The notes: generated by a model from the sequence alone, not told the origin. Positions 1 to 7,520 are shown, counted from the first letter of the stretch. The stretch is 64,000 bases of DNA from Streptosporangium becharense (GCF_014204985.1 NZ_JACHMP010000001.1:4836001-4900000); one strand, 5' to 3'. Made by a program: numbers and translations.

Positions 1-143
1 TCCAGGCCATCGCCGAACGGGCCCCGGCCTCGGAACAGGACCTGCTGGCGATCACCGGAATCGGACGCGTCAAACTGGATCGTTACGGCGAAGCGGTGCT
101 CGACCTGTGCCGCGCCGCCGCGAACCGGACGGAGGACGCGTGA
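1..143 (+). CDS. uvrD2: C-terminal end of UvrD2-type DNA helicase (HRDC domain), partial
   Basis: Only the last 46 codons are in the window. They read as the end of an HRDC domain: the ASEQDLLAITGIGRVKLDRYG stretch carries the helix-hairpin and GIG turn typical of HRDC. HRDC helps RecQ- and UvrD2-type helicases bind structured DNA. The identification rests on this motif and on synteny: in mycobacteria uvrD2 lies directly upstream of whiB7, which is also found here. The TGA stop overlaps the GTG start of the next gene by 4 bp, so the two are probably co-translated. RecQ also carries HRDC and cannot be excluded from this fragment. Confidence 0.65.
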   Translation, partial: QAIAERAPASEQDLLAITGIGRVKLDRYGEAVLDLCRAAANRTEDA

Positions 144-1006
144 ACGAGGCGCTGAAGGAGCTGCTGGACCTGCTCGACCTGGAGCAGATCGAGCTCGACA
201 TCTTCCGGGGCCGCAGTCCCGAGGAGCGCATCCAGCGCGTGTTCGGCGGCCAGGTGGCCGCCCAGGCGCTGGTGGCCGCGGGCCGGACGGTACCGGACGA
301 TCGCTACGTCCATTCGCTGCACGCTTATTTCATCCGGCCGGGAGACCCGGCCATCCCGATCATCTACAACGTCGAGCGGGTCCGCGACGGCCGTTCCTTC
401 ACCACCCGGCGGGTCGTGGCCATCCAGCACGGCAAAGCGATCTTCGCCATGTCGGCCTCCTTCCACGTGGTCGAGAGCGGCGTCGAGCACCAGGCGGCGA
501 CCATGCCCGAGGTGGCCGGGCCGGAGGAACTGCCGCTCTTCCGGGAGCGGATGCTCGGGATCGTGGGGGAGGACTCCCCGCTGCGGGAACTGGTGACCCG
601 GCCCAGGCCGGTGGACGCCCGCTACGTCACCCCCCTCACCTGGGAGGCGCACCGCGATCCGGAGTTGCGCGGCTCGAAGACCAACGTGTGGTTCCGTTAC
701 GACGCCGAACTGCCCGACGACCCGCTGCTGCACGTGGTGCTCGCCGCCTACGCCTCCGACTTCACCCTGGTCGACACCGTGCTGCTGACCCACGGGCTGG
801 CGTGGGGCGCCTCCAACGTCTCCGGGGCGTCGCTGGACCACGCGATGTGGTTCCACCGGCCGTTCCGCGTGGACGACTGGATGCTGTACGCCCAGGAGTC
901 ACCGTGGTCGGGCGCGGCCCGCGGGCTCGCCAGGGGTGAGATGTTCACCCGCTCCGGAGAGCTGGCGGTCTCGGTGGTCCAAGAAGCCCTGATTCGCGTG
1001 AGATAG
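140..1006 (+). CDS. tesB: Acyl-CoA thioesterase II (TesB family)
   Basis: The 288-residue protein has the double-hotdog layout of TesB thioesterases, which hydrolyse acyl-CoA to free acid and CoA in the cytoplasm. Family segments visible are FGGQVAAQAL near residue 30, SLHAYFIRPGD near 55, DGRSFTTRRV near 80 and, in the second hotdog, LDHAMWFHRPFRVDDWMLY followed by SGARGLARGEMF-like sequence near the C-terminus. The length is normal for the family. The GTG at 140 is preceded by GGAGG at 131-135 and overlaps the helicase stop, so I chose it over the upstream ATG. It precedes whiB7 but is separated from it by a promoter and leader. Confidence 0.9.
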   Translation: MNEALKELLDLLDLEQIELDIFRGRSPEERIQRVFGGQVAAQALVAAGRTVPDDRYVHSLHAYFIRPGDPAIPIIYNVERVRDGRSFTTRRVVAIQHGKAIFAMSASFHVVESGVEHQAATMPEVAGPEELPLFRERMLGIVGEDSPLRELVTRPRPVDARYVTPLTWEAHRDPELRGSKTNVWFRYDAELPDDPLLHVVLAAYASDFTLVDTVLLTHGLAWGASNVSGASLDHAMWFHRPFRVDDWMLYAQESPWSGAARGLARGEMFTRSGELAVSVVQEALIRVR

Positions 1007-1023
1007 CGGCAAAATCGCAGGTA

Positions 1024-1061
1024 GAAAATAAGTTGCCCATCCCCCGTACGGGGTTTAGGGT
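1024..1061 (+). promoter_or_regulatory. Predicted whiB7 leader promoter with A/T-rich WhiB7 box
   Basis: A -35 element TTGCCC (1033-1038) and -10 TAGGGT (1056-1061) are separated by 17 bp. An A/T-rich run, GAAAATAAG (1024-1032), lies directly upstream of the -35. In mycobacteria and Streptomyces that arrangement marks promoters activated by WhiB7 (bound to SigA, with its AT-hook in the minor groove), so autoregulation is likely. The assignment to WhiB7 is inference. Confidence 0.6.
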
Positions 1062-1074
1062 CTTGGTCAAGCAA

Positions 1075-1094
1075 GTCGGACACTACTGTCCGAC
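1075..1094. promoter_or_regulatory. Perfect 8-bp inverted repeat at the start of the whiB7 leader
   Basis: GTCGGACA (1075-1082) and TGTCCGAC (1087-1094) are perfectly complementary around a 4-nt loop. It lies just downstream of the predicted transcription start and 26 nt before the leader-ORF start. It could be an RNA hairpin or a repressor operator; the sequence does not decide. Confidence 0.4.
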
Positions 1095-1120
1095 GGTCCA
1101 CGAATGGAGGTGAGTCCACG

Positions 1121-1417
1121 GTGAAGAGCATTCTGATGTCGTCCTGGCTGGGGCTCACTTCCGCGCGCCGTAACACCCTTGTGTCCTGCGGCGGCCAGGC
1201 CATCCTCACCGTCCGTGAGGCTGCCCTGCTCCAGCGGGATGAGTCTGCCCACTTCCAGGTCGAAACCCGTCGGCGTGCCGCCGTCGCCGCTTTCCCGGCG
1301 ATGGGTGCCGCCGTTGCCCCGACTCCTGTGGGTGACGACTACGCAACGACCAAGCACATCGGAAACGGTGGACTGCGTGGTCCGCAACCCTGGAGGCATC
1401 GCCCGGTCATGAACTGA
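1121..1417 (+). CDS. Leader ORF upstream of whiB7 (98 aa)
   Basis: A GTG start follows a strong GGAGGTGA ribosome-binding site (1106-1113) at 7-nt spacing. The 98-residue product has no recognisable domain. The ORF lies between the promoter and a strong intrinsic terminator, with whiB7 beyond. In mycobacteria and Streptomyces, whiB7/wblC has upstream ORFs whose translation controls terminator readthrough, so antibiotics that stall ribosomes switch whiB7 on. This ORF fits that role, but it is long for a leader peptide and may also make a stable protein. Its stop codon lies inside a hairpin (1402-1422), 18 nt before the terminator stem. Confidence 0.55.
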   Translation: MKSILMSSWLGLTSARRNTLVSCGGQAILTVREAALLQRDESAHFQVETRRRAAVAAFPAMGAAVAPTPVGDDYATTKHIGNGGLRGPQPWRHRPVMN

Positions 1418-1422
1418 CCGGG
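1402..1422 (+). ncRNA. Hairpin spanning the leader-ORF stop codon
   Basis: CCCGGTCA (1402-1409) pairs perfectly with TGACCGGG (1415-1422) across a 5-nt loop. The UGA stop of the leader ORF is the first three bases of the 3' arm. A ribosome reaching the stop would melt it, and a ribosome stalled upstream would let it form. It is a plausible sensing element for the adjacent attenuator. Confidence 0.45.
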
Positions 1423-1435
1423 AGATAAGCCTTCA

Positions 1436-1476
1436 GGCCGCGGATCCGCATCAGGATCCGCGGCCTTCTTGTTTGT
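1436..1476 (+). terminator. Intrinsic terminator / attenuator before whiB7
   Basis: A perfect 12-bp stem (GGCCGCGGATCC, 1436-1447, with its complement at 1454-1465) and a 6-nt loop are followed by the T-rich TTCTTGTTTGT. It lies 67 bp upstream of the whiB7 start and downstream of the leader ORF, the position expected of a transcription attenuator. Confidence 0.85.
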
Positions 1477-1543
1477 CCGCGTCATTCCTGACCCCCCACC
1501 CACGAGGTAACCAACTATCGAACACCTAGCTGAGAGGTGAAGC

Positions 1544-1813
1544 ATGGGGGCCCAGACGGTCATGGACCTGATCGACGAAGCCGCAATCCCCTGTCGTACC
1601 GACCCTGACCTGTGGTTCGCCGAGTCCCCGGACGACGTGGAGTTCGCCAAGGCGCTCTGCGGAGGCTGCCCGATCCGCCAGGCCTGCTTGGCCCGAGCGC
1701 TGGAGCGCGAGGAGCCGTGGGGAGTCTGGGGCGGCGAGCTCGTCCTGCGGGGAGCGATCGTTCCCCGGAAGCGCCCGCGCGGACGCCCGCGGAAGAACCC
1801 GGTCGCCGCCTGA
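1544..1813 (+). CDS. whiB7: WhiB7 antibiotic-resistance transcription activator
   Basis: This 89-residue WhiB-family iron-sulfur protein has the four cluster cysteines at C17, C39, C42 and C48. The WhiB7-type turn EPWGVWGGE (57-65) follows, and then the AT-hook RGRPRK (79-84), which separates WhiB7 from other WhiB proteins. WhiB7 binds region 4 of the principal sigma factor and activates intrinsic resistance genes when ribosome-targeting antibiotics are present. GAGAGGTGA precedes the ATG. The gene lies behind an attenuated leader and next to uvrD2 and the ABC1 kinase gene, exactly as in mycobacteria. The Streptomyces name is wblC. Confidence 0.96.
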   Translation: MGAQTVMDLIDEAAIPCRTDPDLWFAESPDDVEFAKALCGGCPIRQACLARALEREEPWGVWGGELVLRGAIVPRKRPRGRPRKNPVAA

Positions 1814-1866
1814 CCGACCTGATATCCGACAGCACACCACCCCAGAACGTTCCTGAGAGGATCACC

Positions 1867-2061
1867 ATGAGCTACTCCAGCACCCGGAGCCTGAACCTGC
1901 CGTCTATCCAAGAAGAACTGGTCCGGGATCGAATACGGACCCTTCACCAGGAGGCGGAGCAGCACCGCCGAGCGGTCGGACTCCAGCGTGTCCAGCGCGC
2001 TCGCCGCGACGCCGAGCGTGCCACCGCGCGTCTTCGCGCCGCGCTCCTGCGCCTCGTCTGA
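1867..2061 (+). CDS. Small charged helical protein of unknown function (64 aa)
   Basis: ATG at 1867 follows GAGAGGA. The 64-residue product is rich in Arg, Glu, Gln and Ala (RDRIRTLHQEAEQHRRAVGLQRVQRARRDAERATARLRAALLRLV) and is predicted to be almost entirely helical, possibly a short coiled coil. I recognise no family. It starts 53 bp after whiB7 in the same direction and is followed by a strong terminator, so it probably shares the whiB7 transcript and its antibiotic control. High GC3 and a clear ribosome-binding site support a real gene. Confidence 0.6.
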   Translation: MSYSSTRSLNLPSIQEELVRDRIRTLHQEAEQHRRAVGLQRVQRARRDAERATARLRAALLRLV

Positions 2062-2120
2062 TCACGGAGGTCCCGGGGGTCGGCAACGTGATGAAGATCC
2101 CCGGGACCGACGGAACGAGT

Positions 2121-2224
2121 GAGCATCCGAGGATCAGAGGCACCGAGAGCATCCGAGAACCGGCAGCACCGAGAGCATCCGAGAACCGGCAGTACCGAGA
2201 GCATCCAAGGATCAGAGGCACCGA
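2121..2224. repeat. 26-bp tandem repeat, four copies
   Basis: Four contiguous 26-bp units start at 2121, 2147, 2173 and 2199, each beginning GAGCATCC and ending ACCGA. Units 1 and 4 share one inner sequence (GGATCAGAGGC) and units 2 and 3 share another (GAACCGGCAG), an ABBA order. There are no spacers, so it is a minisatellite and not a CRISPR array. It lies between the 64-aa ORF and the terminator. Confidence 0.95.
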
Positions 2225-2228
2225 GTGG

Positions 2229-2274
2229 ACGTCTGAGGGGTGGCCCACAACGGGGCCACCCCTCAGACGTTTTC
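2229..2274 (+). terminator. Strong intrinsic terminator after the whiB7 transcript
   Basis: An 18-bp perfect stem (2229-2246 with 2253-2270) and a 6-nt loop end in GTTTTCC. It ends the plus-strand whiB7 unit. The palindrome may also stop minus-strand transcription from the ABC1 kinase gene. Confidence 0.92.
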
Positions 2275-2424
2275 CGCCCCCGATTCCCCGGCCGAACTCG
2301 GCGAACACGAAACCGAAGCGCCTGGGCGTGTCATCGAAGCACCCGAGCGTGTCGCGGACGGAGGCGACTCCGTTGCGTCCCCGCACTGCCGGCGATCATC
2401 CACCCCCCGGGCGGCCCGGACCAC

Positions 2425-2590
2425 GCGAACCGCGCAGTTCGCGAACCACGGGTATGAGCCATGGCCGTGCATCCCGCCGGGGCTCGGCCGCGCAGTTCGT
2501 GAACCACGCGGACCGCGCAGGCCGCGAACCGCGCAGTTCGCGAACCACGGGTATGAGCCATGGCCGTGCATCCCGCCGGGGCTTGGCCGC
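2425..2590. repeat. Direct repeat of about 67 bp at 99-bp period
   Basis: Positions 2425-2491 recur at 2524-2590 with one mismatch (CTCGG versus CTTGG). A partial third copy of the GCGCAGTTCGTGAACCACG part lies between them at 2490-2508. Each copy contains the palindrome TTCGCGAA. This fills the gap between the whiB7 terminator and the end of the ABC1 kinase gene; 2275-2424 shows no gene or clear signal. Confidence 0.93.
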
Positions 2591-2595
2591 GAGAC

Positions 2596-3933
2596 TCAGG
2601 CCGTGGTGAGGGTGGGTTCTCCCGAATCCTCGTCGACGAAGCCGGGGACCCACCGGACGACCTCCTCGCGGAAGCGCGCGGTGGCACCGAGCTGGCAGAG
2701 TACGCCCACCCCCGCCGCGTGAACCCGGTGGATCAGCACGTAGGAGGGGGGCAGATTGAGCTGGCGCACCACGTTGCCGGGACGCAGGTCGGTGACCGTG
2801 GCGGCCTGCTGTTGCAGCCACTCCCTGCTGAACGAGAACTGCTCGACCGCGGTCGGCTCGACGTAGGGGGCGAGGAACGCCCTCAGGGCCTCCGGATCGA
2901 CCTCGATGTGCGGCTGGATGAACCCCTCGTCGCGCAGCCCCTGGATGACGGTCGACATGTCACCGTTGTTGAAGATGCGCGTGAGTTTCCCGAAGACCGG
3001 CGGGTAACCGTCGGGCAGCCGGTTGACCGCTCCGAAGTCGAGGACGCACATGCGGCCGTCGTCCAGGATCCGGAAGTTGCCCGGGTGCGGGTCGGCGTGG
3101 AGCATGCCCACCCTCGCCGGCGAGGAGAACAGGAACCGGACGAGCTGCAGCCCGGCCCGGTCACGCTGCTCCTGGGTGCCGTCGGAGATGATCCGGGACA
3201 GCGGGACGCCGTCCACCCACTCCGAGACGAGCACCTGCTCGTTGGCGGCGATCACGTCCGGGATCAGGAAGTCGGGGTCGTCCTTGTACTCCAGGGCGAA
3301 GGCGTGCTGGGCCTCCGCCTCACGGATGTAGTCGAGCTCCTCGGCGATCCGCTCCCGCAGCTCGGTGAGGACCGACTTGATGTCGAGGCCGGGCAGCAGC
3401 ACTCCGAACAGCTTGCCGAGCCGGGCCAGCTGGGTGAAGTCGGAGAGCAGCGCCTTGCCCGCCCCCGGATACTGGATCTTGACTGCGACCGTCCGGCCGT
3501 CGTGCCAGACCGCTCTGTGCACCTGCCCGATCGAAGCGGCGGCGGTGGGCCGGTCTTCGAACGACTGGAAGTTCTCCCGCCAGTCGTCACCCAGTTGCTC
3601 GACGAGGACCTTGTGGACGGTGGCGGCGGGGAGGGGCGGGGCGGCGTCCTGAAGCTTGGTCAGGGTCGCGCGGTAGGGGCCGGCGACCTCTTGGGGGAGC
3701 GCGGCCTCGAAGATCGACAGAGCCTGGCCGAGCTTCATCGCACCGCCCTTGAGCTCTCCCAGAACCTTGAAGATCTGCTCGGCGGTGCGTTCCTGGATCT
3801 CCTGGGCGACGATCTCTGCGGACTTTCCCCCGATCCGCTTTCCGAGACCGAGGGCGGTACGGCCGGCGAACCCGATGGGAAGGGACGCAAGCTTGGCGGA
3901 GCGCGCAACAGCGCGACGCGGAAGGTCACTCAC
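2596..3933 (-). CDS. ABC1/UbiB-family atypical protein kinase
   Basis: The 445-residue protein is an ABC1 (AarF/UbiB, COQ8-like) kinase-fold protein. It shows the family KxGQ motif (MKLGQALS near 66), the Ala-rich nucleotide loop AAASIGQVHRA near 130, the lysine VAVKIQYPG, EELDYIREA, and the catalytic/metal segments HADPHPGNF and LDFGAVNR. In quinone-making bacteria UbiB supports lipid-quinone metabolism; in actinobacteria the substrate is unknown. It corresponds to M. tuberculosis Rv3197, next to whiB7. The GTG start (SDLPRRAV) matches the usual N-terminus of Streptomyces homologues. Confidence 0.9.
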   Translation of the reverse strand: MSDLPRRAVARSAKLASLPIGFAGRTALGLGKRIGGKSAEIVAQEIQERTAEQIFKVLGELKGGAMKLGQALSIFEAALPQEVAGPYRATLTKLQDAAPPLPAATVHKVLVEQLGDDWRENFQSFEDRPTAAASIGQVHRAVWHDGRTVAVKIQYPGAGKALLSDFTQLARLGKLFGVLLPGLDIKSVLTELRERIAEELDYIREAEAQHAFALEYKDDPDFLIPDVIAANEQVLVSEWVDGVPLSRIISDGTQEQRDRAGLQLVRFLFSSPARVGMLHADPHPGNFRILDDGRMCVLDFGAVNRLPDGYPPVFGKLTRIFNNGDMSTVIQGLRDEGFIQPHIEVDPEALRAFLAPYVEPTAVEQFSFSREWLQQQAATVTDLRPGNVVRQLNLPPSYVLIHRVHAAGVGVLCQLGATARFREEVVRWVPGFVDEDSGEPTLTTA

Positions 3934-3994
3934 CTTGGTCTGCGGCCCGTCCCCGTACAGCGAGACGCCGCTCCCTCCCTTCGCTGTGTGTCCG

Positions 3995-5095
3995 TCAGCG
4001 GCAGGTAGCCGACGCGACCATTGTTAGCGAACCGAACTCGTTTCGGAAACAACGACATTGAGGATGAACGCTCCAGGAGCGCCTCCTCCATCTCCAATCA
4101 GGCAATACATCCACTGTGCCATTGGTCACATGACTGTTACGATCATCGATCCAAGCAAGCACATGCCCGGCTGCCAGGGCCGCCACCAGCGCAGACAGCG
4201 TCGTACCACACGCTACCTCCCCGGCGGGGAAGCCACCGAGACGGGCGCTGACGACCGGCCAGCCGGGGTCGCGGTCACGCCGGGCCAGTTCTAGGCAGTG
4301 CAGACACGCGCTCTGCCCCGGCAGCACCAGCGGGCCGACCGATCCGGAGCCCTCGAAGGCCGTCACCAGCAGGTGCGGGACCTCCCACTCGACGAGCTCC
4401 CTGACCAGCAGGCCGTCCAGCGGCCCCACCGGAGCCAGCACCACGAGGTCCGGGCGTCGTGCCCCGTCCGCCGGGTGGGCTGCCCCGTCGCCGGTCCACG
4501 TGACGAGGCTGGGGGCGATCCCGCCGGCCACGGCGACCGCGCCGTCCTGCCGGCTCATGCCCACCTCCGCCCAGCCCAGCCCGCCGGGGACGACGTCCGC
4601 GCGGCGTGTCGTACCGGGGTCGACGACGCATATCCCGCCGATCCCGGAGGCAGCGAGCAGCGCGGCGACCTGGGCGCCCACCCGGCCCGCCCCGTACACC
4701 CGCACCTGGGCGTCGCGTCTGCGCTCCAGGGCGGCGAGACCGCCGTCGGTCGTGCCGGGGGTCAGGGACAGTTCGTCGAGATCCGGCCGCAACCGGTCGC
4801 GTTCGGCGATCGTGAGTGTGCGCAGCGGACCGGGACCCGCCGCGGCGTCGTCGACCACCCCGCGTCTGACCAGCGTGTCGAGCAGGGCCTTGCCGTCCTC
4901 CTCGCCGAGGCCCGCGTCGATCGCCCCGGCCAGTACCCCGGCGAGATCCCGCACGCCGTCGAGGCTCTCGACCCAGCGGCGGACCTCGGGCTCCAGATCG
5001 GTCAGCATCACCGAGTGACGCGGATGGAGGCCGAACTGCAGGGTGCGTCCGTCACGGACGATCCGGCGCAGCGCGGGCTTCAGGCGTGGTCTCAT
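3995..5095 (-). CDS. ThiF/E1-fold protein, cyclodehydratase-like (Rv3196-type)
   Basis: The 366-residue protein has an N-terminal winged-helix-like segment (about 1-110) and a Rossmann core, VRVYGAGRVGAQVAALLAASGIGGICVVDPG, from about 135, as in ThiF/E1 adenylating enzymes and the leader-binding half of azole cyclodehydratases. Four cysteines that could bind zinc are present as CLHC and, near the end, HPQCRC. I see no RiPP precursor or YcaO partner nearby, so a modification role is not supported. By synteny it matches M. tuberculosis Rv3196. It starts at the ATG behind GAGGAAGGA; longer in-frame starts overlap low-information sequence. It probably shares an operon with the ABC1 kinase gene, 61 bp downstream. 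Confidence 0.75.
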   Translation of the reverse strand: MRPRLKPALRRIVRDGRTLQFGLHPRHSVMLTDLEPEVRRWVESLDGVRDLAGVLAGAIDAGLGEEDGKALLDTLVRRGVVDDAAAGPGPLRTLTIAERDRLRPDLDELSLTPGTTDGGLAALERRRDAQVRVYGAGRVGAQVAALLAASGIGGICVVDPGTTRRADVVPGGLGWAEVGMSRQDGAVAVAGGIAPSLVTWTGDGAAHPADGARRPDLVVLAPVGPLDGLLVRELVEWEVPHLLVTAFEGSGSVGPLVLPGQSACLHCLELARRDRDPGWPVVSARLGGFPAGEVACGTTLSALVAALAAGHVLAWIDDRNSHVTNGTVDVLPDWRWRRRSWSVHPQCRCFRNEFGSLTMVASATCR

Positions 5096-5380
5096 CGGGG
5101 GTCCTTCCTCGCGGGACGTGCCGGCACGGGTCTGCCGGGTTCGGGAAGACGTGCCGTTCTCAGGCGGCGAGTCAGCGTGCCACGTCCCCCCAAGATCCCG
5201 GCCCTCTTTCCCGCCGCCTGTGGATAACCTCCCGCCTGTGGACAACCGGCACCGCGAAGCTCCCGGGAGGAACCCGGAAGGTTCTTCGAGGACGCGGCAC
5301 TGTGACGATCAGCGAGGCACGCCACCCGGAGAGTCCCTGCAGGCACGGCTCCGTGACGGTCCCGTAGAGGCGTTGCGCCG

Positions 5381-5463
5381 TCCCCTCCGGACCTGGGTGG
5401 AGAAGGCGTCCCCTCCGGACCTGGGTGGAGAAGGCGTCCCCTCCGATCCGGGTGGGGAAGGCG
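5381..5463. repeat. 28-bp tandem repeat, three copies
   Basis: Units at 5381-5408 and 5409-5436 are identical; 5437-5463 is a variant one base shorter. The last unit ends 6 bp before the predicted -10 element of the enoyl-CoA hydratase gene, so copy number could change the upstream promoter DNA. Confidence 0.93.
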
Positions 5464-5481
5464 TGCACTACGCTCCCCGGC

Positions 5482-6267
5482 ATGAACGAGCTCTTGGTCG
5501 ACCGGCGTGACGACGGTGTCGTGGTGCTCACCCTGAACCGCCCCGACCGGCGTAACGCGATGACCGAGGGGATGACGGAGAGCTGGCGGCGGGCGATCGC
5601 CGATCTCGCCGCGGACCGGGACGTCCGGTGCGTGGTGGTCACCGGCGCGGGAAACGCGTTCTGCTCCGGAGGAGACCTGTCCTGGCTCGCCGAGCGCGGC
5701 GCCGAGAGCGTGCCCGCGCTGCGCGACCGGATGCTCGGCTTCTACCGGACCTGGCTGGCGATCGCCGAACTGGAGGTGCCGACCGTCGCGGCCGTGAACG
5801 GCGCCGCCGTCGGGGCCGGGCTCTGCCTCGCGCTCGCCTGCGACCTCGTCTACGCGGCCGAGGAGGCCAGGCTGCTGGCCCCTTTCACCTCGTTGGGTCT
5901 GCACCCGGGGATGGCCGCCACCTACCTGCTGCCCCGTGCCGCGGGCGTATGGGTGGCCAGGGAGATGCTGCTCACCGGCCGGACGCTGACCGGCGCCGAA
6001 GCCGCGTCGGTGGGGTTGGTGACCAGGGCGTTCCCCCGCGAGTCGCTCCTCGGGGAGGTGCTGGAGATCGCGTCGCGGACCGCGGCCAACGCGCCGGTCG
6101 CCACCCGGCTCACGAAGGTCGCCCTCGCGGGCGGCGGGCACGCGGATCTCGACGCCGCGCTCCGCTGGGAGTCCCTCGCCCAGCCCGTCACCATGGCCTC
6201 CGACGACATGCTCGAAGGGCTGGCGGCGCAGCGAGAACGGCGGGCTCCGCGATTCGGCAACGCATGA
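5482..6267 (+). CDS. Enoyl-CoA hydratase/isomerase (crotonase family)
   Basis: The 261-residue crotonase-fold protein has both oxyanion-hole segments, GNAFCSGGDLSWLAERG (about 54-70) and AAVNGAAVGAGLCLALACDLVYAA (about 98-121). Of the two catalytic glutamates of rat crotonase, the first (in the QPEILLG segment) is replaced by Ser/Thr here (APFTSLGL); the second is kept in VAREMLLTG. It may therefore be an isomerase or a specialised hydratase in fatty-acid breakdown. A -10 element TACGCT (5469-5474) lies 7 nt before the ATG with no ribosome-binding site, so the mRNA is probably leaderless. It lies between Rv3196- and YgjP-type genes as an insertion in the syntenic block. Confidence 0.9.
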   Translation: MNELLVDRRDDGVVVLTLNRPDRRNAMTEGMTESWRRAIADLAADRDVRCVVVTGAGNAFCSGGDLSWLAERGAESVPALRDRMLGFYRTWLAIAELEVPTVAAVNGAAVGAGLCLALACDLVYAAEEARLLAPFTSLGLHPGMAATYLLPRAAGVWVAREMLLTGRTLTGAEAASVGLVTRAFPRESLLGEVLEIASRTAANAPVATRLTKVALAGGGHADLDAALRWESLAQPVTMASDDMLEGLAAQRERRAPRFGNA

Positions 6268-6408
6268 GACAGCAGATATCCAGGTTAATTCGATAAGTCG
6301 TGGTCATAGCGGATCAGTCTTCCTTAACAATCATCGAACGGTGACTGACCAGCGGGAACGTGTTCTACCCTCTGGTGTGAATTCGCCATTCTCGGCTACC
6401 GTTCATAT

Positions 6409-6924
6409 GTGCCCCCCGAGACAGTCGAGGTCCGTCGAAGTTCTCGTCGCCGGCGGACGGTTTCCGCGTACCGCGACGGCGAGAAAACGGTCGTGCTCCT
6501 TCCCGCCGGGCTGAGCAGCACCGACGAGGAGCAGTGGGTGCGCCGGATGCTCGACCGGCTCGCGGCCAAGGAGCAGCGCAGACGGCCCTCCGACGACGAC
6601 CTGCTCGGTCGGGCGGTCGAGCTGTCGGCCCGCTACCTGGGCGGGCGGGCCAGGCCGTCGAGCGTGCGCTGGGTGGAGAACCAGCAGCACCGCTGGGGCT
6701 CCTGCACTCCCGATCACGGGACCATCAGGATCTCCACCCGGCTTCGGGGCATGCCGTCATGGGTGGTCGATTATGTGATCATGCATGAGCTCGTCCACCT
6801 GCTGGTGCCGAGTCATGGTCCCCGTTTCTGGGCGCTGGTGGAAAAATATCCCAAGGCCGAACGGGCACGGGGCTTCCTCGAAGGATTCTCCACCGCGGCC
6901 AACGGCGCCGCGGAGGAATGGTGA
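6409..6924 (+). CDS. YgjP-like zinc metallopeptidase (DUF45/WLM, M48-related)
   Basis: The 171-residue protein has the signature of the YgjP family: RWGSCTPDHGTIRISTRL near 101-118, followed by the zinc motif HELVHLLVPSHGPRFW near 125-140 (HExxH with a third His in the SHG segment). The family cleaves or remodels unknown substrates in the cytoplasm. A GTG start lies 6 nt after TACCGT (6397-6402) with no ribosome-binding site, consistent with leaderless translation. The next gene starts inside its 3' end. Confidence 0.85.
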   Translation: MPPETVEVRRSSRRRRTVSAYRDGEKTVVLLPAGLSSTDEEQWVRRMLDRLAAKEQRRRPSDDDLLGRAVELSARYLGGRARPSSVRWVENQQHRWGSCTPDHGTIRISTRLRGMPSWVVDYVIMHELVHLLVPSHGPRFWALVEKYPKAERARGFLEGFSTAANGAAEEW

Positions 6925-7520
6925 GTGAAGATCGGGTAGTAGCGGTTCTCGTCACACCTCCGGCCGCGCGGGCCGCACCGGCGGGGATCGAACCCGCCGA
7001 CTTCCTGAGGGCCGTCGCCGAAGACACCTACGAGCTCGTCGCCGGTCTCGACTTCGTCTCGCCGGTCGTGGTGACGAGCGTGCCGGGCATGGAGGAGATC
7101 GTCTGGCCGGGAACCCCGGTGATCGACATTCCCGACCTCTCCGGTGCCGCCCTGGTCGAGGCGGCGTTCGCGGCCCTGCCCCACGGAGAGCAGGCTGTCC
7201 TGCTCAGCGCCGACGCACCCGACCTGCCTCCCCTGCTCATCGGCAAACTCTTCCGTGAGCTCGGCCGGGCCAGGATCGCCGTCTGCCCGGCCGCAGAGGG
7301 CGGTGCGGTGGCGCTGGCCGCCCACCTCCCCTATCCCGGCTGGGCCGAGGCCGGTTTCGACGACCCCGACCCGGTCAGGCGACTACGCGCTCAAGCACCC
7401 GGCAGCCGCATGGTCGCCAGGGGGCCCGGCTGGCACCGCCTGCGCGATCCCGACGACATCCGCCTGCTCGACCCGGGCCTGGAGGGGTGGGACAACACCC
7501 GTGCCCTGCTGTCGGTCTGA
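6918..7520 (+). CDS. GT-A-fold NTP-transferase-like protein
   Basis: The 200-residue protein has the spacing of small nucleotidyltransferase/GT-A proteins (CofC, MobA, DUF2064 types): an N-terminal strand VVAVLVTPP, a central LLSADAPDLPPLLIGKLFREL (about 95-115) where the DxPDLP motif usually coordinates substrate, and a C-terminal RLRDPDDIRLLD. It is short for CofC and the substrate is not apparent. The ATG at 6918 (or GTG at 6921) overlaps the metallopeptidase stop, with GGAGG at 6912-6916, so the two are co-translated. The GTG at 6921 has the better spacing to GGAGG. Its stop codon lies in the first unit of a minisatellite. Confidence 0.6.
   Translation: MVSEDRVVAVLVTPPAARAAPAGIEPADFLRAVAEDTYELVAGLDFVSPVVVTSVPGMEEIVWPGTPVIDIPDLSGAALVEAAFAALPHGEQAVLLSADAPDLPPLLIGKLFRELGRARIAVCPAAEGGAVALAAHLPYPGWAEAGFDDPDPVRRLRAQAPGSRMVARGPGWHRLRDPDDIRLLDPGLEGWDNTRALLSV

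Noticed and set aside
2121-2224. Possible CRISPR array
   Set aside because: Units are contiguous and vary internally, with no spacers and no cas genes nearby; it is a minisatellite.
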